Below, in pieces: positions 1 to 8,851 of a stretch of 44,665 nucleotides of DNA. The DNA comes from Verrucomicrobiota bacterium. GTDB taxonomy: Bacteria > Verrucomicrobiota > Verrucomicrobiia > Limisphaerales > JAEYXS01. The notes under the pieces are model-generated. The model was not told where the DNA came from. It was given only the letters and a program-made list of their open reading frames with translations, and made no database searches. Every line of letters starts with the position of its first letter. Position 1 is the first letter of the stretch. The stretch is from positions 1 through 44,665 of the forward strand of contig JAURFH010000003.1 of the NCBI GenBank assembly GCA_030834415.1, read 5' to 3'. Both the position numbers and the translations under genes were made by a program.

Positions 1-2
1 AA

Positions 3-224
3 TATCAAGATGTCATCAGCGACGAAAGCATCGCCAAACTCTCCATCGTGGGTGTGGGTATGCGCAGCCATTCCGGTATCGCCGCGCGCATGTTCGAGAC
101 GCTCGCTACTGAAGCGGTGAACATCCAGATGATCTCAACCAGCGAGATCAAGGTCTCCGTGGTCATCGACCTCGCGAAAGGTGAAGACGCCTTGCGCGCC
201 TTGCACAAAGCCTTCATCGGCTAA
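3..224 (+). CDS. lysC: Aspartate kinase, C-terminal ACT region (5' truncated by window start)
   Basis: Open frame from base 3 translating to [73 protein letters not shown]-stop; typical ACT-domain end of aspartokinase. Confidence 0.9.
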   Translation, partial: YQDVISDESIAKLSIVGVGMRSHSGIAARMFETLATEAVNIQMISTSEIKVSVVIDLAKGEDALRALHKAFIG

Positions 225-375
225 GCGACATCTGTCGTCATCCTTTGAGAAGGCTGGTCATCATGACCGGCCTTTTTCTTTTTCGTGGTCGCCCAAGCTA
301 TGCAATATAGTTGAGCATGGAATACTTTCCGCTATGTTACCCGCGTCAGCTATCCGTAAAGCAAAACTTTCAGCT

Positions 376-1140
376 ATGAAATTCCGTCATCTGTTTTCCT
401 CCTTGGCCGGCGTCACTTTTCTGGCATTGGTGACTTCCGCCGCCGCCCAGTTCGCAGGCCCGGGTCGCGGCAGTGGCACCTCTCCCGCGGCAAACCCTGC
501 ACTGGCCAAAGTCTTCGGCCAGCACACCTCCTTTTCCGCCAACGCCCAGATGAAAGTGATGGATGCTTCCGGTAAAGAGACCATGAGCGGACCCATCACT
601 TACAAACTGCTGGAAGGCAACACTTATTGGAGCATGGACATGAGCCAGATGAAAAGTGACCAGCTTCCTCCGCAAGCCCTCGCAGGCATGAAACAGATGG
701 GTATGACGGAAATGGTGATGGTGAGCAAATCAGACGCGAAGACCATGTTACTCATCTACCCAGGCTTGAGTGCCTACGCAGAGGTTCCCGTCCCGAACGA
801 AATCCCCTCCAAAGAAAAGACGGATATCAAGGTCGAAGCGTTGGAAGAGGAGACGGTGAGCGGCCACAAATGCCAAAAGAACAAAGTCACCGTCACCCAC
901 GCTGGTAAGAGCCAGCTCTTTTACACTTGGGCAGCGAAGGATTTGAAAGACTTTCCTGTCCGTGTGGAATTCTCGGATGCCAACACCAAGGTCCAGATGG
1001 ATTATACTGATATCAAATTGGAAAAGCCCGATGCCAAACTTTTTGCCCCCCCCACTGGTTTCACGCGCTATCCCAATCTGCAAGCCATGATGCAAGGTGA
1101 GATGATGAAGCGCATGGGCACTCCACCTGCCCCCAAATAA
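376..1140 (+). CDS. Secreted protein, DUF4412/LolA-like fold
   Basis: Supplied ORF begins at 181, but the signal-peptide-like start MKFRHLFSSLAGVTFLALVTSAAAQ at 376 is more plausible. Similar to the next ORF. Confidence 0.7.
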   Translation: MKFRHLFSSLAGVTFLALVTSAAAQFAGPGRGSGTSPAANPALAKVFGQHTSFSANAQMKVMDASGKETMSGPITYKLLEGNTYWSMDMSQMKSDQLPPQALAGMKQMGMTEMVMVSKSDAKTMLLIYPGLSAYAEVPVPNEIPSKEKTDIKVEALEEETVSGHKCQKNKVTVTHAGKSQLFYTWAAKDLKDFPVRVEFSDANTKVQMDYTDIKLEKPDAKLFAPPTGFTRYPNLQAMMQGEMMKRMGTPPAPK

Positions 1141-1182
1141 ATCCACACGTGAGCCCGGCGCTGTAGCCCGGTCTAAATACTC

Positions 1183-1968
1183 ATGCACCGGCAAACCCTC
1201 TATTGGTTGATTTTGCTCGGGGCACTGCTGATCAATCGACCAGCCAGTGCCCAGAGCGTCAACGCTCTTAGCCAGCAGGTGCCTTGGGTGGCAGCAGCCC
1301 TGTCGGAATTCTTGAGTGATTCGCGCTCCCTCGTAGCGCGCATGGAGGTGCAGCTGCCAGCTGAACCCGGCGAGAAACCCATCGCCTTGCCCTTCACCAT
1401 CGCGATGGATCAAGGTCAGATGCGCCTCGATCTACGACTGGCGGATATCGGACAGGACTTGCTGCCGTCCGAATTCTTGGCCCCCTTGAAACAAGCCGGC
1501 TGGGATCGCGTCCAGATGATTTACCACCCCCAAGCCCCCACCCGTATCGTGATTCCCGCGGAGAAGGCTTACGTGGAGTTCCCCAAATCGACCGACAGTC
1601 CATCTAAGACTGAAAACGAAGCCATGCTGAAACTGGGGCGCATGGAAAAAAAGCTCCTCAATATCGAGTCCGTAGACGGTCACCCCTGCCGAAAATATCG
1701 CCTGACCAGTAAGGAGGGTGCGCAAGTGGAAGAAGCCTATGTTTGGGAAGCCACTGATTTGAATTCGTTACCGATAAAGTTGTCCGTGAAGACGGAAGGC
1801 CAGCTTTACACTTTTCAGTTCCGGCAAGTCCGCATGGGTCGCCCTGATCCTCGTGTGTTCGGTATCCCGACCACCTATCGGAAGGCATCCAGCGCTCAGG
1901 AACTGCTTGCCGGCGTGCTACTTAAGTCGATTGGCTCGGGCCAGTCCCCTTTCTCCCTCGCGGAGTAA
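1183..1968 (+). CDS. Secreted protein, paralogue of the upstream ORF (DUF4412/LolA-like)
   Basis: Signal peptide MHRQTLYWLILLGALLINRPASAQS. The segment VDGHPCRKYRLT...YVWEATDLNSLPIKL...RPDPRVFGIPTTY aligns with VSGHKCQKNKVT...YTWAAKDLKDFPVRV...KPDAKLFAPPTGF of the previous ORF. Confidence 0.7.
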   Translation: MHRQTLYWLILLGALLINRPASAQSVNALSQQVPWVAAALSEFLSDSRSLVARMEVQLPAEPGEKPIALPFTIAMDQGQMRLDLRLADIGQDLLPSEFLAPLKQAGWDRVQMIYHPQAPTRIVIPAEKAYVEFPKSTDSPSKTENEAMLKLGRMEKKLLNIESVDGHPCRKYRLTSKEGAQVEEAYVWEATDLNSLPIKLSVKTEGQLYTFQFRQVRMGRPDPRVFGIPTTYRKASSAQELLAGVLLKSIGSGQSPFSLAE

Positions 1969-1975
1969 AAAAGAA

Positions 1976-1997
1976 CGGGCACCGCCACCGGTGCCCG
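1976..1997. other. Perfect 9-bp stem, 4-nt loop inverted repeat (CGGGCACCG-CCAC-CGGTGCCCG)
   Basis: Read directly; starts 8 nt after the stop codon of the 1183..1968 ORF. The T-rich tract follows it only on the minus strand. Confidence 0.8.
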
Positions 1998-2210
1998 CCC
2001 AACCAACCAACCTATTTTCCAACCAAACCAACTAACGATAACTATGACGCCCTAAGTAAGGTTTTCATTCGAAGAAATAAAAAATAGTGGCCGCTCCCTC
2101 AGTTTGTCCCCTCTGTTCGCCTTTTCCAACCCGTTGTCTCTTTTTGCAATTTGCTCCCTCGCAAGATTTTCCATTCCACTACCGGTCAGCTTGGGTTAGC
2201 CTGTTAAGCA

Positions 2211-3587
2211 ATGCGTATTCAGAACCTGAATCCTGACCGAAACATTGGCGCGAGCTCGTGGTTTGTTGAGTTTGAAAACCACAACCTCTTGCTGGATGCC
2301 GGCACGCACCCCAAGTTCGAGGGCAAAGAATCCCTCCCGCTCTACAATCTTTTGCAAGGCAAGAAGTTGGATGCCATCGCCATCAGCCATTGCCACCATG
2401 ATCACGTCGGCTCCTTGCCTGTCGCTTTAAAGCACTTTCCGGACGCCCACGTGTTGATGACCGAGTTGAGCTATTTCCTCGTGGAACGCGTGCTCCACAA
2501 TTCCGTTAACGTGATGATGCGTCAGAAGGAAGAACTCGGCATCCGCGAATATCCGCTCTTCACGCACGATTACTTGGACGAGATCGCTTCCGTGTTCCAA
2601 GGCTTCAAATACAACCGCGCGATTGAGTGGGCTTCCTTCCAGAAGACCCGCTCGGGCTTCACCTCGCCGACCCTAGAATTTTACGATGCAGGTCACACGC
2701 TCGGCTCTGCTGGCGTCATGGTCCGCGGTGCCAAGGAAACCCTCTTCTTCACCGGTGACGTCTGCTTCCAAGATCAGACCATCCTCAAAGGCGCTCGCTT
2801 CGAGGATATCAAAGCCGATGTGCTCATTCTCGAGACCACGCGCGGTAACCGCGATGTCCCTGCAGGCATGACCCGAGAGACCGAGCTCAAACGCCTTGGT
2901 GAAGCAATCATTAAAGTCCAGGAACGCAAAGGCTCCGTCCTGCTCCCCACCTTTGCCCTTGGCCGCACGCAAGAGATTCTCGCTTTCCTCGCCCTCCTGA
3001 TGAAGGAAGGAAAACTCAAGCACCAGCCCATCTATATCGGTGGTTTAGGCCGCGTGTTCACCGAGATCTACGATTTAGAAGCCCACCGCGCCCATCGCAA
3101 TCACAGCAACCTGCAACTGCGCGAAACGCTCAACCTGAACGTGCTCGACCGGAAACAGATCGATAAGATGAAGAACATCGGCAGCCGCATCTATGTGGTG
3201 ACCGCCGGCATGATGAGCGAGAACACCGCCGCTCACGATCTCGCCATGCGCATGGCTGGCCAGGAAAACGACGCCATCTTCTTTGTCGGTTACGCGGACC
3301 CTGATACCCCCGGTGGCCGTATGCGCGCCGCTCCAAAAGGCGAACCGTTCTTATTCAGCCCCAGCGGCGGCGAACTGACAGTGAACTGCGAATTGGAATC
3401 TTTTGACCTGACCGCTCACGCCAATCGCGATGAACTGTTGGATTTCGTGGGTGAAGTGGAGCCACACACCGTCATCCTCGCCCACGGCGATGACGAATCC
3501 CGCGCTTGGTTCGCCCAAGCCATTAACCAACGCCACCCCAAGATCAAGGTTTTGCAGCCTAGCCCCGGTGAGGCGGTTGAAGTCTGA
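2211..3587 (+). CDS. MBL-fold/beta-CASP metallohydrolase (RNA-processing exonuclease-like)
   Basis: HxHxDH motif in SHCHHDHVGSLP, downstream FTGDVCFQDQ, GGLGRVFTEIYD, VTAGMMSENTAAH and SFDLTAHANRDELLDFV, plus VILAHGDDESRAWFA, as in beta-CASP proteins. Confidence 0.9.
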   Translation: MRIQNLNPDRNIGASSWFVEFENHNLLLDAGTHPKFEGKESLPLYNLLQGKKLDAIAISHCHHDHVGSLPVALKHFPDAHVLMTELSYFLVERVLHNSVNVMMRQKEELGIREYPLFTHDYLDEIASVFQGFKYNRAIEWASFQKTRSGFTSPTLEFYDAGHTLGSAGVMVRGAKETLFFTGDVCFQDQTILKGARFEDIKADVLILETTRGNRDVPAGMTRETELKRLGEAIIKVQERKGSVLLPTFALGRTQEILAFLALLMKEGKLKHQPIYIGGLGRVFTEIYDLEAHRAHRNHSNLQLRETLNLNVLDRKQIDKMKNIGSRIYVVTAGMMSENTAAHDLAMRMAGQENDAIFFVGYADPDTPGGRMRAAPKGEPFLFSPSGGELTVNCELESFDLTAHANRDELLDFVGEVEPHTVILAHGDDESRAWFAQAINQRHPKIKVLQPSPGEAVEV

Positions 3588-3726
3588 TTAGAGCCACCCT
3601 ACTTTTCCTATACAAACCGCCGGCCAAAAGCGGGATAGGCAATTTCTGTTGTATCCACAGCAAAAGAGTGCCTTCTAAAACTCTGAACGCTTTGGCAGAT
3701 TACGTGTCATAGTCATCAGCAATTAG

Positions 3727-4251
3727 ATGAAATCCGAGCACCATGCCAAAGACAAACCAGCGCCGAAATGGCGTTTGTGGGTCGTGCTGGCTTTGTTGGT
3801 CGCCCAGATTCCTGGCTTGATACCCCTAGTATGCGCTAGTGTTGCTTGGATTGATGGTGAGCATCGGGTGGAACTTGATTCAGGCAGTGAAGGTTACCAA
3901 CTCGTATTGCACCATGATGCCAATGCTGCTCCTGGCTCAGAGTATTATTATCGGCACCAGCATTGCTTGCTGAGCCGTGCTTTGGTGGCCTTGGCCAATC
4001 CGGACTCCTCCAATACACCCGATCATATCCTGTCTTTTCAGAGTGGTTCCCAAACCGAAAACCTCAGCCAGCTAAAGCTGCTGCCAGAAACCAGCTTGGC
4101 AGCACTGCTGCCGGAGATGGTTTTAGTCGGTGAAGTGGCTCTGGGTGACGAAGCCAAAGCATTGGTCCGCTCGCAACCTCCCTGCTTTAGTCGGCCGCCG
4201 CCCTCAGCTGCCGCCACCGCTTTCATCGGTCAAACGGTTCTCTTGATCTGA
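3727..4251 (+). CDS. Hypothetical membrane-anchored/exported protein upstream of RND efflux genes
   Basis: ORF with N-terminal hydrophobic segment (WRLWVVLALLVAQIPGLIPLVCASVAW). Same strand as the TolC/RND genes. Confidence 0.55.
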   Translation: MKSEHHAKDKPAPKWRLWVVLALLVAQIPGLIPLVCASVAWIDGEHRVELDSGSEGYQLVLHHDANAAPGSEYYYRHQHCLLSRALVALANPDSSNTPDHILSFQSGSQTENLSQLKLLPETSLAALLPEMVLVGEVALGDEAKALVRSQPPCFSRPPPSAAATAFIGQTVLLI

Positions 4252-4271
4252 TTCCCCTCCGCTTCTCTACC

Positions 4272-4315
4272 AGCCGGACAGGCATGGTGTTAGCGGGCCC
4301 TCATGTCTTCCGGCT
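4272..4315 (+). other. Imperfect inverted repeat (AGCCGGA...CATG...CATG...TCCGGCT) in the leader of the efflux genes
   Basis: AGCCGGA 4272-4278 pairs with TCCGGCT 4309-4315; inner CATG 4283-4286 pairs with CATG 4302-4305. Confidence 0.5.
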
Positions 4316-4385
4316 TCCTGTTCCTCAGGTGAATCCCTCGCGATTCCCAGCTCCGCAAAAAACTTGAACCATTTCGTTTGCCGGT

Positions 4386-5678
4386 ATGAAAAAACTTTTA
4401 TTGCCACTACTTGGAATCTGCCTGTCCGGGCTGTGTCTCCCCGCCGTTTTTGCAGAGGCTCCGACCACTTCCATCACCACCCTCATCACGGAAGCGGTGA
4501 AAGACAATCCTGAGATCCAATACTACCAAGCAGGGATAACCTCCGCCCAGGCTGGTCTGAAATCAGCCACTCAACTTGCCCAGCCGGAACTGAACGCCGA
4601 ATTGGGCTATAAACACTCTCGCGATAACACCGGCATAAGCGGTGATGGCGTCGCCTGGTCTGTCTCGGTGATGCAAACCTTTGAATGGCCTGGTCGCATG
4701 GGACTGCGCAAAGCCATTGCCAACTACGACATCACTCTCGCCGAACTGGGGCTGGCACAATTCCGCTCCGAACTCGCCAACCGGGTACGCCTGACCGCCT
4801 GGAATCTCTGGGCCGCCCGTCAAAAACTCGATACCGCCCGTACCGTTCAGCAACGTTTCAGCGACCTTCGCGATGTCTTGATCCAACGAGATCCCGCCGG
4901 CATCACCCCCGCCTTGGAACTCCGCGTGATCGAGGCCACCGAACTGATGCTGCGCAAGCGCGTCACCGATGCGGAAGTCACGTTACATTCCCTGCGCACA
5001 GAACTGAACCTGCTCCGGGGCAAACCGGCCGCTGAAGAGATCGCCATCGAAAACGCCGCGGTAGCCTTGCAGACATTGCCACCGCTGGGTGATCTCCTCG
5101 CTCAGGCACGTACCAATAATTTTGAGCTCCTGCTCAAACGCGCCGAACTGGTTCAACAAGGCTTCAAAGTCGATTTGGCCCGCAATGAACGCTACCCGGC
5201 CGTTTCCTTCGGCCCGGTCATGTCCGAGGAACATTCACTGGGTCGCGACCGCATCATCGGCATCGGTCTCACCATGCCGCTGCCCATCTGGCGACGTAAC
5301 GCCGCCAATGTGGACGCTGCCACCGCCCGACGCACCCAGGCAGAGGCCCTGCTGAATGTCACTGTCAGGGATATCGAGCAACGCTTGACGCGTTACTCCC
5401 AATCCTACGCGGCCAGATACGCCGAGATACATCTCTGGGCCGAGAACTCCATCACCGAGTTCGAGAAAGCTGCCGCGCAAGCGGACCGCCATTACCAGCT
5501 CGGAGCCGTCCCGGTCACGACCTATGTAGAGTTGCAGAAACAATACGTAGATGCAGTGGATTCCCTCTTGGACCTACAAGCTGAAGCGATGCAATCCGCC
5601 AGCGAACTGGAACGCGTGACCGGAGCCGAACTCCATCTGGTCAGCATCAAGTCCCCCGTGTCATCAACTCGCAAATAA
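4386..5678 (+). CDS. TolC-family outer membrane efflux protein (CzcC/CusC-like)
   Basis: Signal peptide, long alpha-helical repeats (ITSAQAGLKSATQLAQPELNAELGY; HYQLGAVPVTTYVELQKQYVDAVDSLLDLQAEA). Directly followed by an RND gene. Confidence 0.88.
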   Translation: MKKLLLPLLGICLSGLCLPAVFAEAPTTSITTLITEAVKDNPEIQYYQAGITSAQAGLKSATQLAQPELNAELGYKHSRDNTGISGDGVAWSVSVMQTFEWPGRMGLRKAIANYDITLAELGLAQFRSELANRVRLTAWNLWAARQKLDTARTVQQRFSDLRDVLIQRDPAGITPALELRVIEATELMLRKRVTDAEVTLHSLRTELNLLRGKPAAEEIAIENAAVALQTLPPLGDLLAQARTNNFELLLKRAELVQQGFKVDLARNERYPAVSFGPVMSEEHSLGRDRIIGIGLTMPLPIWRRNAANVDAATARRTQAEALLNVTVRDIEQRLTRYSQSYAARYAEIHLWAENSITEFEKAAAQADRHYQLGAVPVTTYVELQKQYVDAVDSLLDLQAEAMQSASELERVTGAELHLVSIKSPVSSTRK

Positions 5679-5687
5679 GGGAAGACC

Positions 5688-8600
5688 ATGATCGATCGCA
5701 TCCTAGAGTTTTCCCTGCGCCAGCGCGTTTTCGTGCTGCTGGCCACCGCAACATTGCTGGGCGTGGGCATCTACTATGCCCGCGAACTGCCCATCGACGC
5801 CGTACCGGACATCACCAGCCCACAAGTACAGGTCAACACGGAGGTAGATGTATTGGCTCCAGAGGAAGCGGAGAATCTGGTCACCCGGGTCATCGAGCAG
5901 GAACTGGCCGGTCTCCCGGGCGTCACTGATCTGCGTTCGCTGACCAAATACGGACTCTCCCAAGTGACTCTCCAGTTTGAAGATGGTGAGGATATCTACC
6001 GCAGCCGCCAGCTGGTTGCCGAGCGCCTGCAAAATATCCGCCAGCAACTCCCCGCTGGTGCCGAGCCACGGCTGGCGCCGATCAGCACCGGTTTGGGCGA
6101 GATCTTCTATTACACCCTGTCGTGGCAAAAGGGTGCCACCAACCGGCCTCCTGATGAATCCGAGTCCTTGATGCAGCTTTTCGAGGCCCAAGAATACGTG
6201 GCCAAGCCATTCCTGCGCAGCACACCGGGCGTCGCGGAAGTGAACGCCATCGGCGGTCTGGTCAGGCAGTACATCATTGAGCCTGATCCGGAGAAACTTT
6301 TCGCCGCCAACGTCACCTTTGAAGAACTGGCTGAGACCATCAGCCGAAATACCTCCAACGGTGGCGGTGGGATCATCAATCAAGACGGACGCAAGATGAT
6401 CGTCCGCTCCGTGAGCAAGGCCCAGACAGGTGAAGAGCTGGGCGCCCTGCCTGTGAAATTCGCTGGCGGTGTCCGTCCGGTTCTCGTCAAAGACCTGGCC
6501 GCAATACGCATCGGCGCCGCTCCGCGGATGGGTGCCGCCACCTCAAATGGCGAAGAAGCCGTCATCGGCTCGGTGATGATGCTCGCGGGCGAGAACAGCC
6601 GCGTGATCGCCCACCGCGTTCAACAACGTTTACAAACCCTGATCGAACGCCTGCCGCAAGGCATCACCGCCGAAGTGCAGTACGACCGCTCCGATCTCGT
6701 GGACCGCACGGTCGCCACAGTGAAGAAGAACCTGTTTGAGGGCGCCATCTTCGTCGTCGTGGTCCTCCTGTTGCTCTTGGGCAATGTTCGCGCGGCTCTC
6801 ATTGTCGCCGCCGCCATCCCGTTGAGTTTCCTCTGCGCCATCATCGGCATGAACCGCCTCGGCATCTCCGGCAATCTCATGAGTCTGGGTGCAGTGGACT
6901 TCGGTCTGATCATCGATGGTGCCGTGGTGATCGTGGAGAACATCGTCCGTCAGATGGCCCATCGACAGCAGCACTTGGGTCGCGCCCTCACTCATGAGGA
7001 ACGCATGCACACCGTCCTTTCGGCCAGCAAGCAGGTCGCCAGCCCCATGTTCTTCGGCGTCATCATCATCACCATTGTCTACGTGCCCATCCTCGCACTC
7101 ACCGGTGTCGAAGGTAAGATGTTCAAGCCCATGGCCGTCACGGTCATGCTCGCACTCGGTGGAGCGTTAGTCTTGGCGCTCACCCTGATGCCAGCGCTCT
7201 GCTCGTTTCTGCTGCGCGGCAAAGTAAGCGAGAGTGAGAATTTCCTGCTCCGCTTCGCCAAGCGCGTTTACGAGCCCACCTTGAACTGGGTGCTGCGGTG
7301 GCGCTGGCTGGTGTTCGGTGGTGCTTTGGCTCTGTTCCTATTTTCCGTGAACATCTTCAACCGTCTGGGTGCAGAGTTCTCGCCCAAACTCGACGAAGGT
7401 GCGACGACCATGATGCTCTACCGTCCCGTGGGGCAAAGTCTGGAAGCCTCCCTCGCCGCTCAAAAGCAGATCGATCATCTCATCCTGGAAAAATATCCAG
7501 AGGTATCCCGCGTGTTCTCCCGTATCGGCACCGCAGAGGTTGCGACCGACCCGATGGCTCCTAACGAAGCGGATTTCTACGTCTTCTACCATCCCACCAA
7601 AGAGTGGCAGCCGCGCAATGGCCGCGTTCCCACCAAACCCGAGCTGGCTGATATGATCGGCGAGACCATCAAGCAAGGCGCTTTTGAGTGCGATGTCATG
7701 GTCGCCCAGCCGATTGAGATGCGGTTCAACGAGATGTTGGAAGGCATTCGCGCCGATCTCGCCGTCAAAGTGTTCGGGCCAGATTTCGATGTACTCGAGA
7801 AAACCGCCGCCGAGATGAAGACCGTGCTCGAAGGTCTGCCCGGCGCTACCAGCGTGGAGTTTGAGACCGAAGGTCGCCCACCCATCCTTACTCTAGCAGT
7901 AAAACGGGATGAACTGGCCCGGCGCGGCATCAATAGTGACGCCGTGAACGCCGCCCTTGCGACTGCGGTTGCCGGCCAACCGGTCGGCACTCTTCAGCAT
8001 GGTTTGCGGATCCATGATGTCATCGTCCGTTTGCCCGGCGAATTGCGCGAACGAGTGGACCGCATCAAGGAACTTCCCGTCAGGGTGGGAGAATACGGTC
8101 TCTTGAAACTGGGCGATCTCGTCCAGTTCGAGACGATTGAAGCCGTGGAACCCATCCGCCGTGATGATGCCAAACGTCGTGCCGCTCTGATGGTCAATCT
8201 GCGCACCAAGGATATTGAAGGCTGGGTGCGCGATGCCCGCCGCCTCGTGAAGGAAAAGATCACCGTGCCAGATGGATACACCATCGAGTTCGGCGGCCAG
8301 TTTCAACGACTGGAAGCAGCTCGCGCCCGCCTCATGATTGTAGTCCCGGCTGCTCTCACCTTGATCTTCATCCTGATCTTCATGGCCTTCGGCAGTATCC
8401 GCCAAGCCGCCATCGTTTACACTGCTATCCCGCTAGCACTGACTGGCGGCATCTTTGCCTTGTGGTTTCGGGATATGCCCTTCAGCATCACTGCCGCCAT
8501 TGGTTTTATCGCCTTGAGCGGTGTCGCCGTTCTCAATGGTGTCGTTCTGGTCAGTTATTTTAATGAACTGCGCGAACAAACCAGTGATGACGTGAGGACT

Positions 8601-8840
8601 TCCGTGATTGAAGGATCACTGACCCGCCTACGTCCGGTCTTGATGACGGCGATGGTGGCCGCCTTGGGCTTCTTCCCCATGGCCATCAGCACCGGTGCAG
8701 GCGCCGAGGTCCAGCAACCGCTCGCGACCGTCGTCATCGGCGGCATTATCAGCAGCACCTTCCTCACCCTGATCGTCCTCCCCGCCCTTTATTGGACCGT
8801 GGAGCGTGAAAAAAACGCCCCCACCTCCACCAAGAACTAA
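5688..8840 (+). CDS. Heavy-metal-type RND efflux transporter (CzcA/CusA family)
   Basis: 1050 aa; RQRVFVLLATATLLGVGIYYARELPIDAVPDITSPQVQV N-terminus, DFGLIIDGAVVIVEN TM4-type motif, GGQFQRLEAARARL. Confidence 0.95.
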   Translation: MIDRILEFSLRQRVFVLLATATLLGVGIYYARELPIDAVPDITSPQVQVNTEVDVLAPEEAENLVTRVIEQELAGLPGVTDLRSLTKYGLSQVTLQFEDGEDIYRSRQLVAERLQNIRQQLPAGAEPRLAPISTGLGEIFYYTLSWQKGATNRPPDESESLMQLFEAQEYVAKPFLRSTPGVAEVNAIGGLVRQYIIEPDPEKLFAANVTFEELAETISRNTSNGGGGIINQDGRKMIVRSVSKAQTGEELGALPVKFAGGVRPVLVKDLAAIRIGAAPRMGAATSNGEEAVIGSVMMLAGENSRVIAHRVQQRLQTLIERLPQGITAEVQYDRSDLVDRTVATVKKNLFEGAIFVVVVLLLLLGNVRAALIVAAAIPLSFLCAIIGMNRLGISGNLMSLGAVDFGLIIDGAVVIVENIVRQMAHRQQHLGRALTHEERMHTVLSASKQVASPMFFGVIIITIVYVPILALTGVEGKMFKPMAVTVMLALGGALVLALTLMPALCSFLLRGKVSESENFLLRFAKRVYEPTLNWVLRWRWLVFGGALALFLFSVNIFNRLGAEFSPKLDEGATTMMLYRPVGQSLEASLAAQKQIDHLILEKYPEVSRVFSRIGTAEVATDPMAPNEADFYVFYHPTKEWQPRNGRVPTKPELADMIGETIKQGAFECDVMVAQPIEMRFNEMLEGIRADLAVKVFGPDFDVLEKTAAEMKTVLEGLPGATSVEFETEGRPPILTLAVKRDELARRGINSDAVNAALATAVAGQPVGTLQHGLRIHDVIVRLPGELRERVDRIKELPVRVGEYGLLKLGDLVQFETIEAVEPIRRDDAKRRAALMVNLRTKDIEGWVRDARRLVKEKITVPDGYTIEFGGQFQRLEAARARLMIVVPAALTLIFILIFMAFGSIRQAAIVYTAIPLALTGGIFALWFRDMPFSITAAIGFIALSGVAVLNGVVLVSYFNELREQTSDDVRTSVIEGSLTRLRPVLMTAMVAALGFFPMAISTGAGAEVQQPLATVVIGGIISSTFLTLIVLPALYWTVEREKNAPTSTKN

Positions 8841-8851
8841 GTATTACCATA

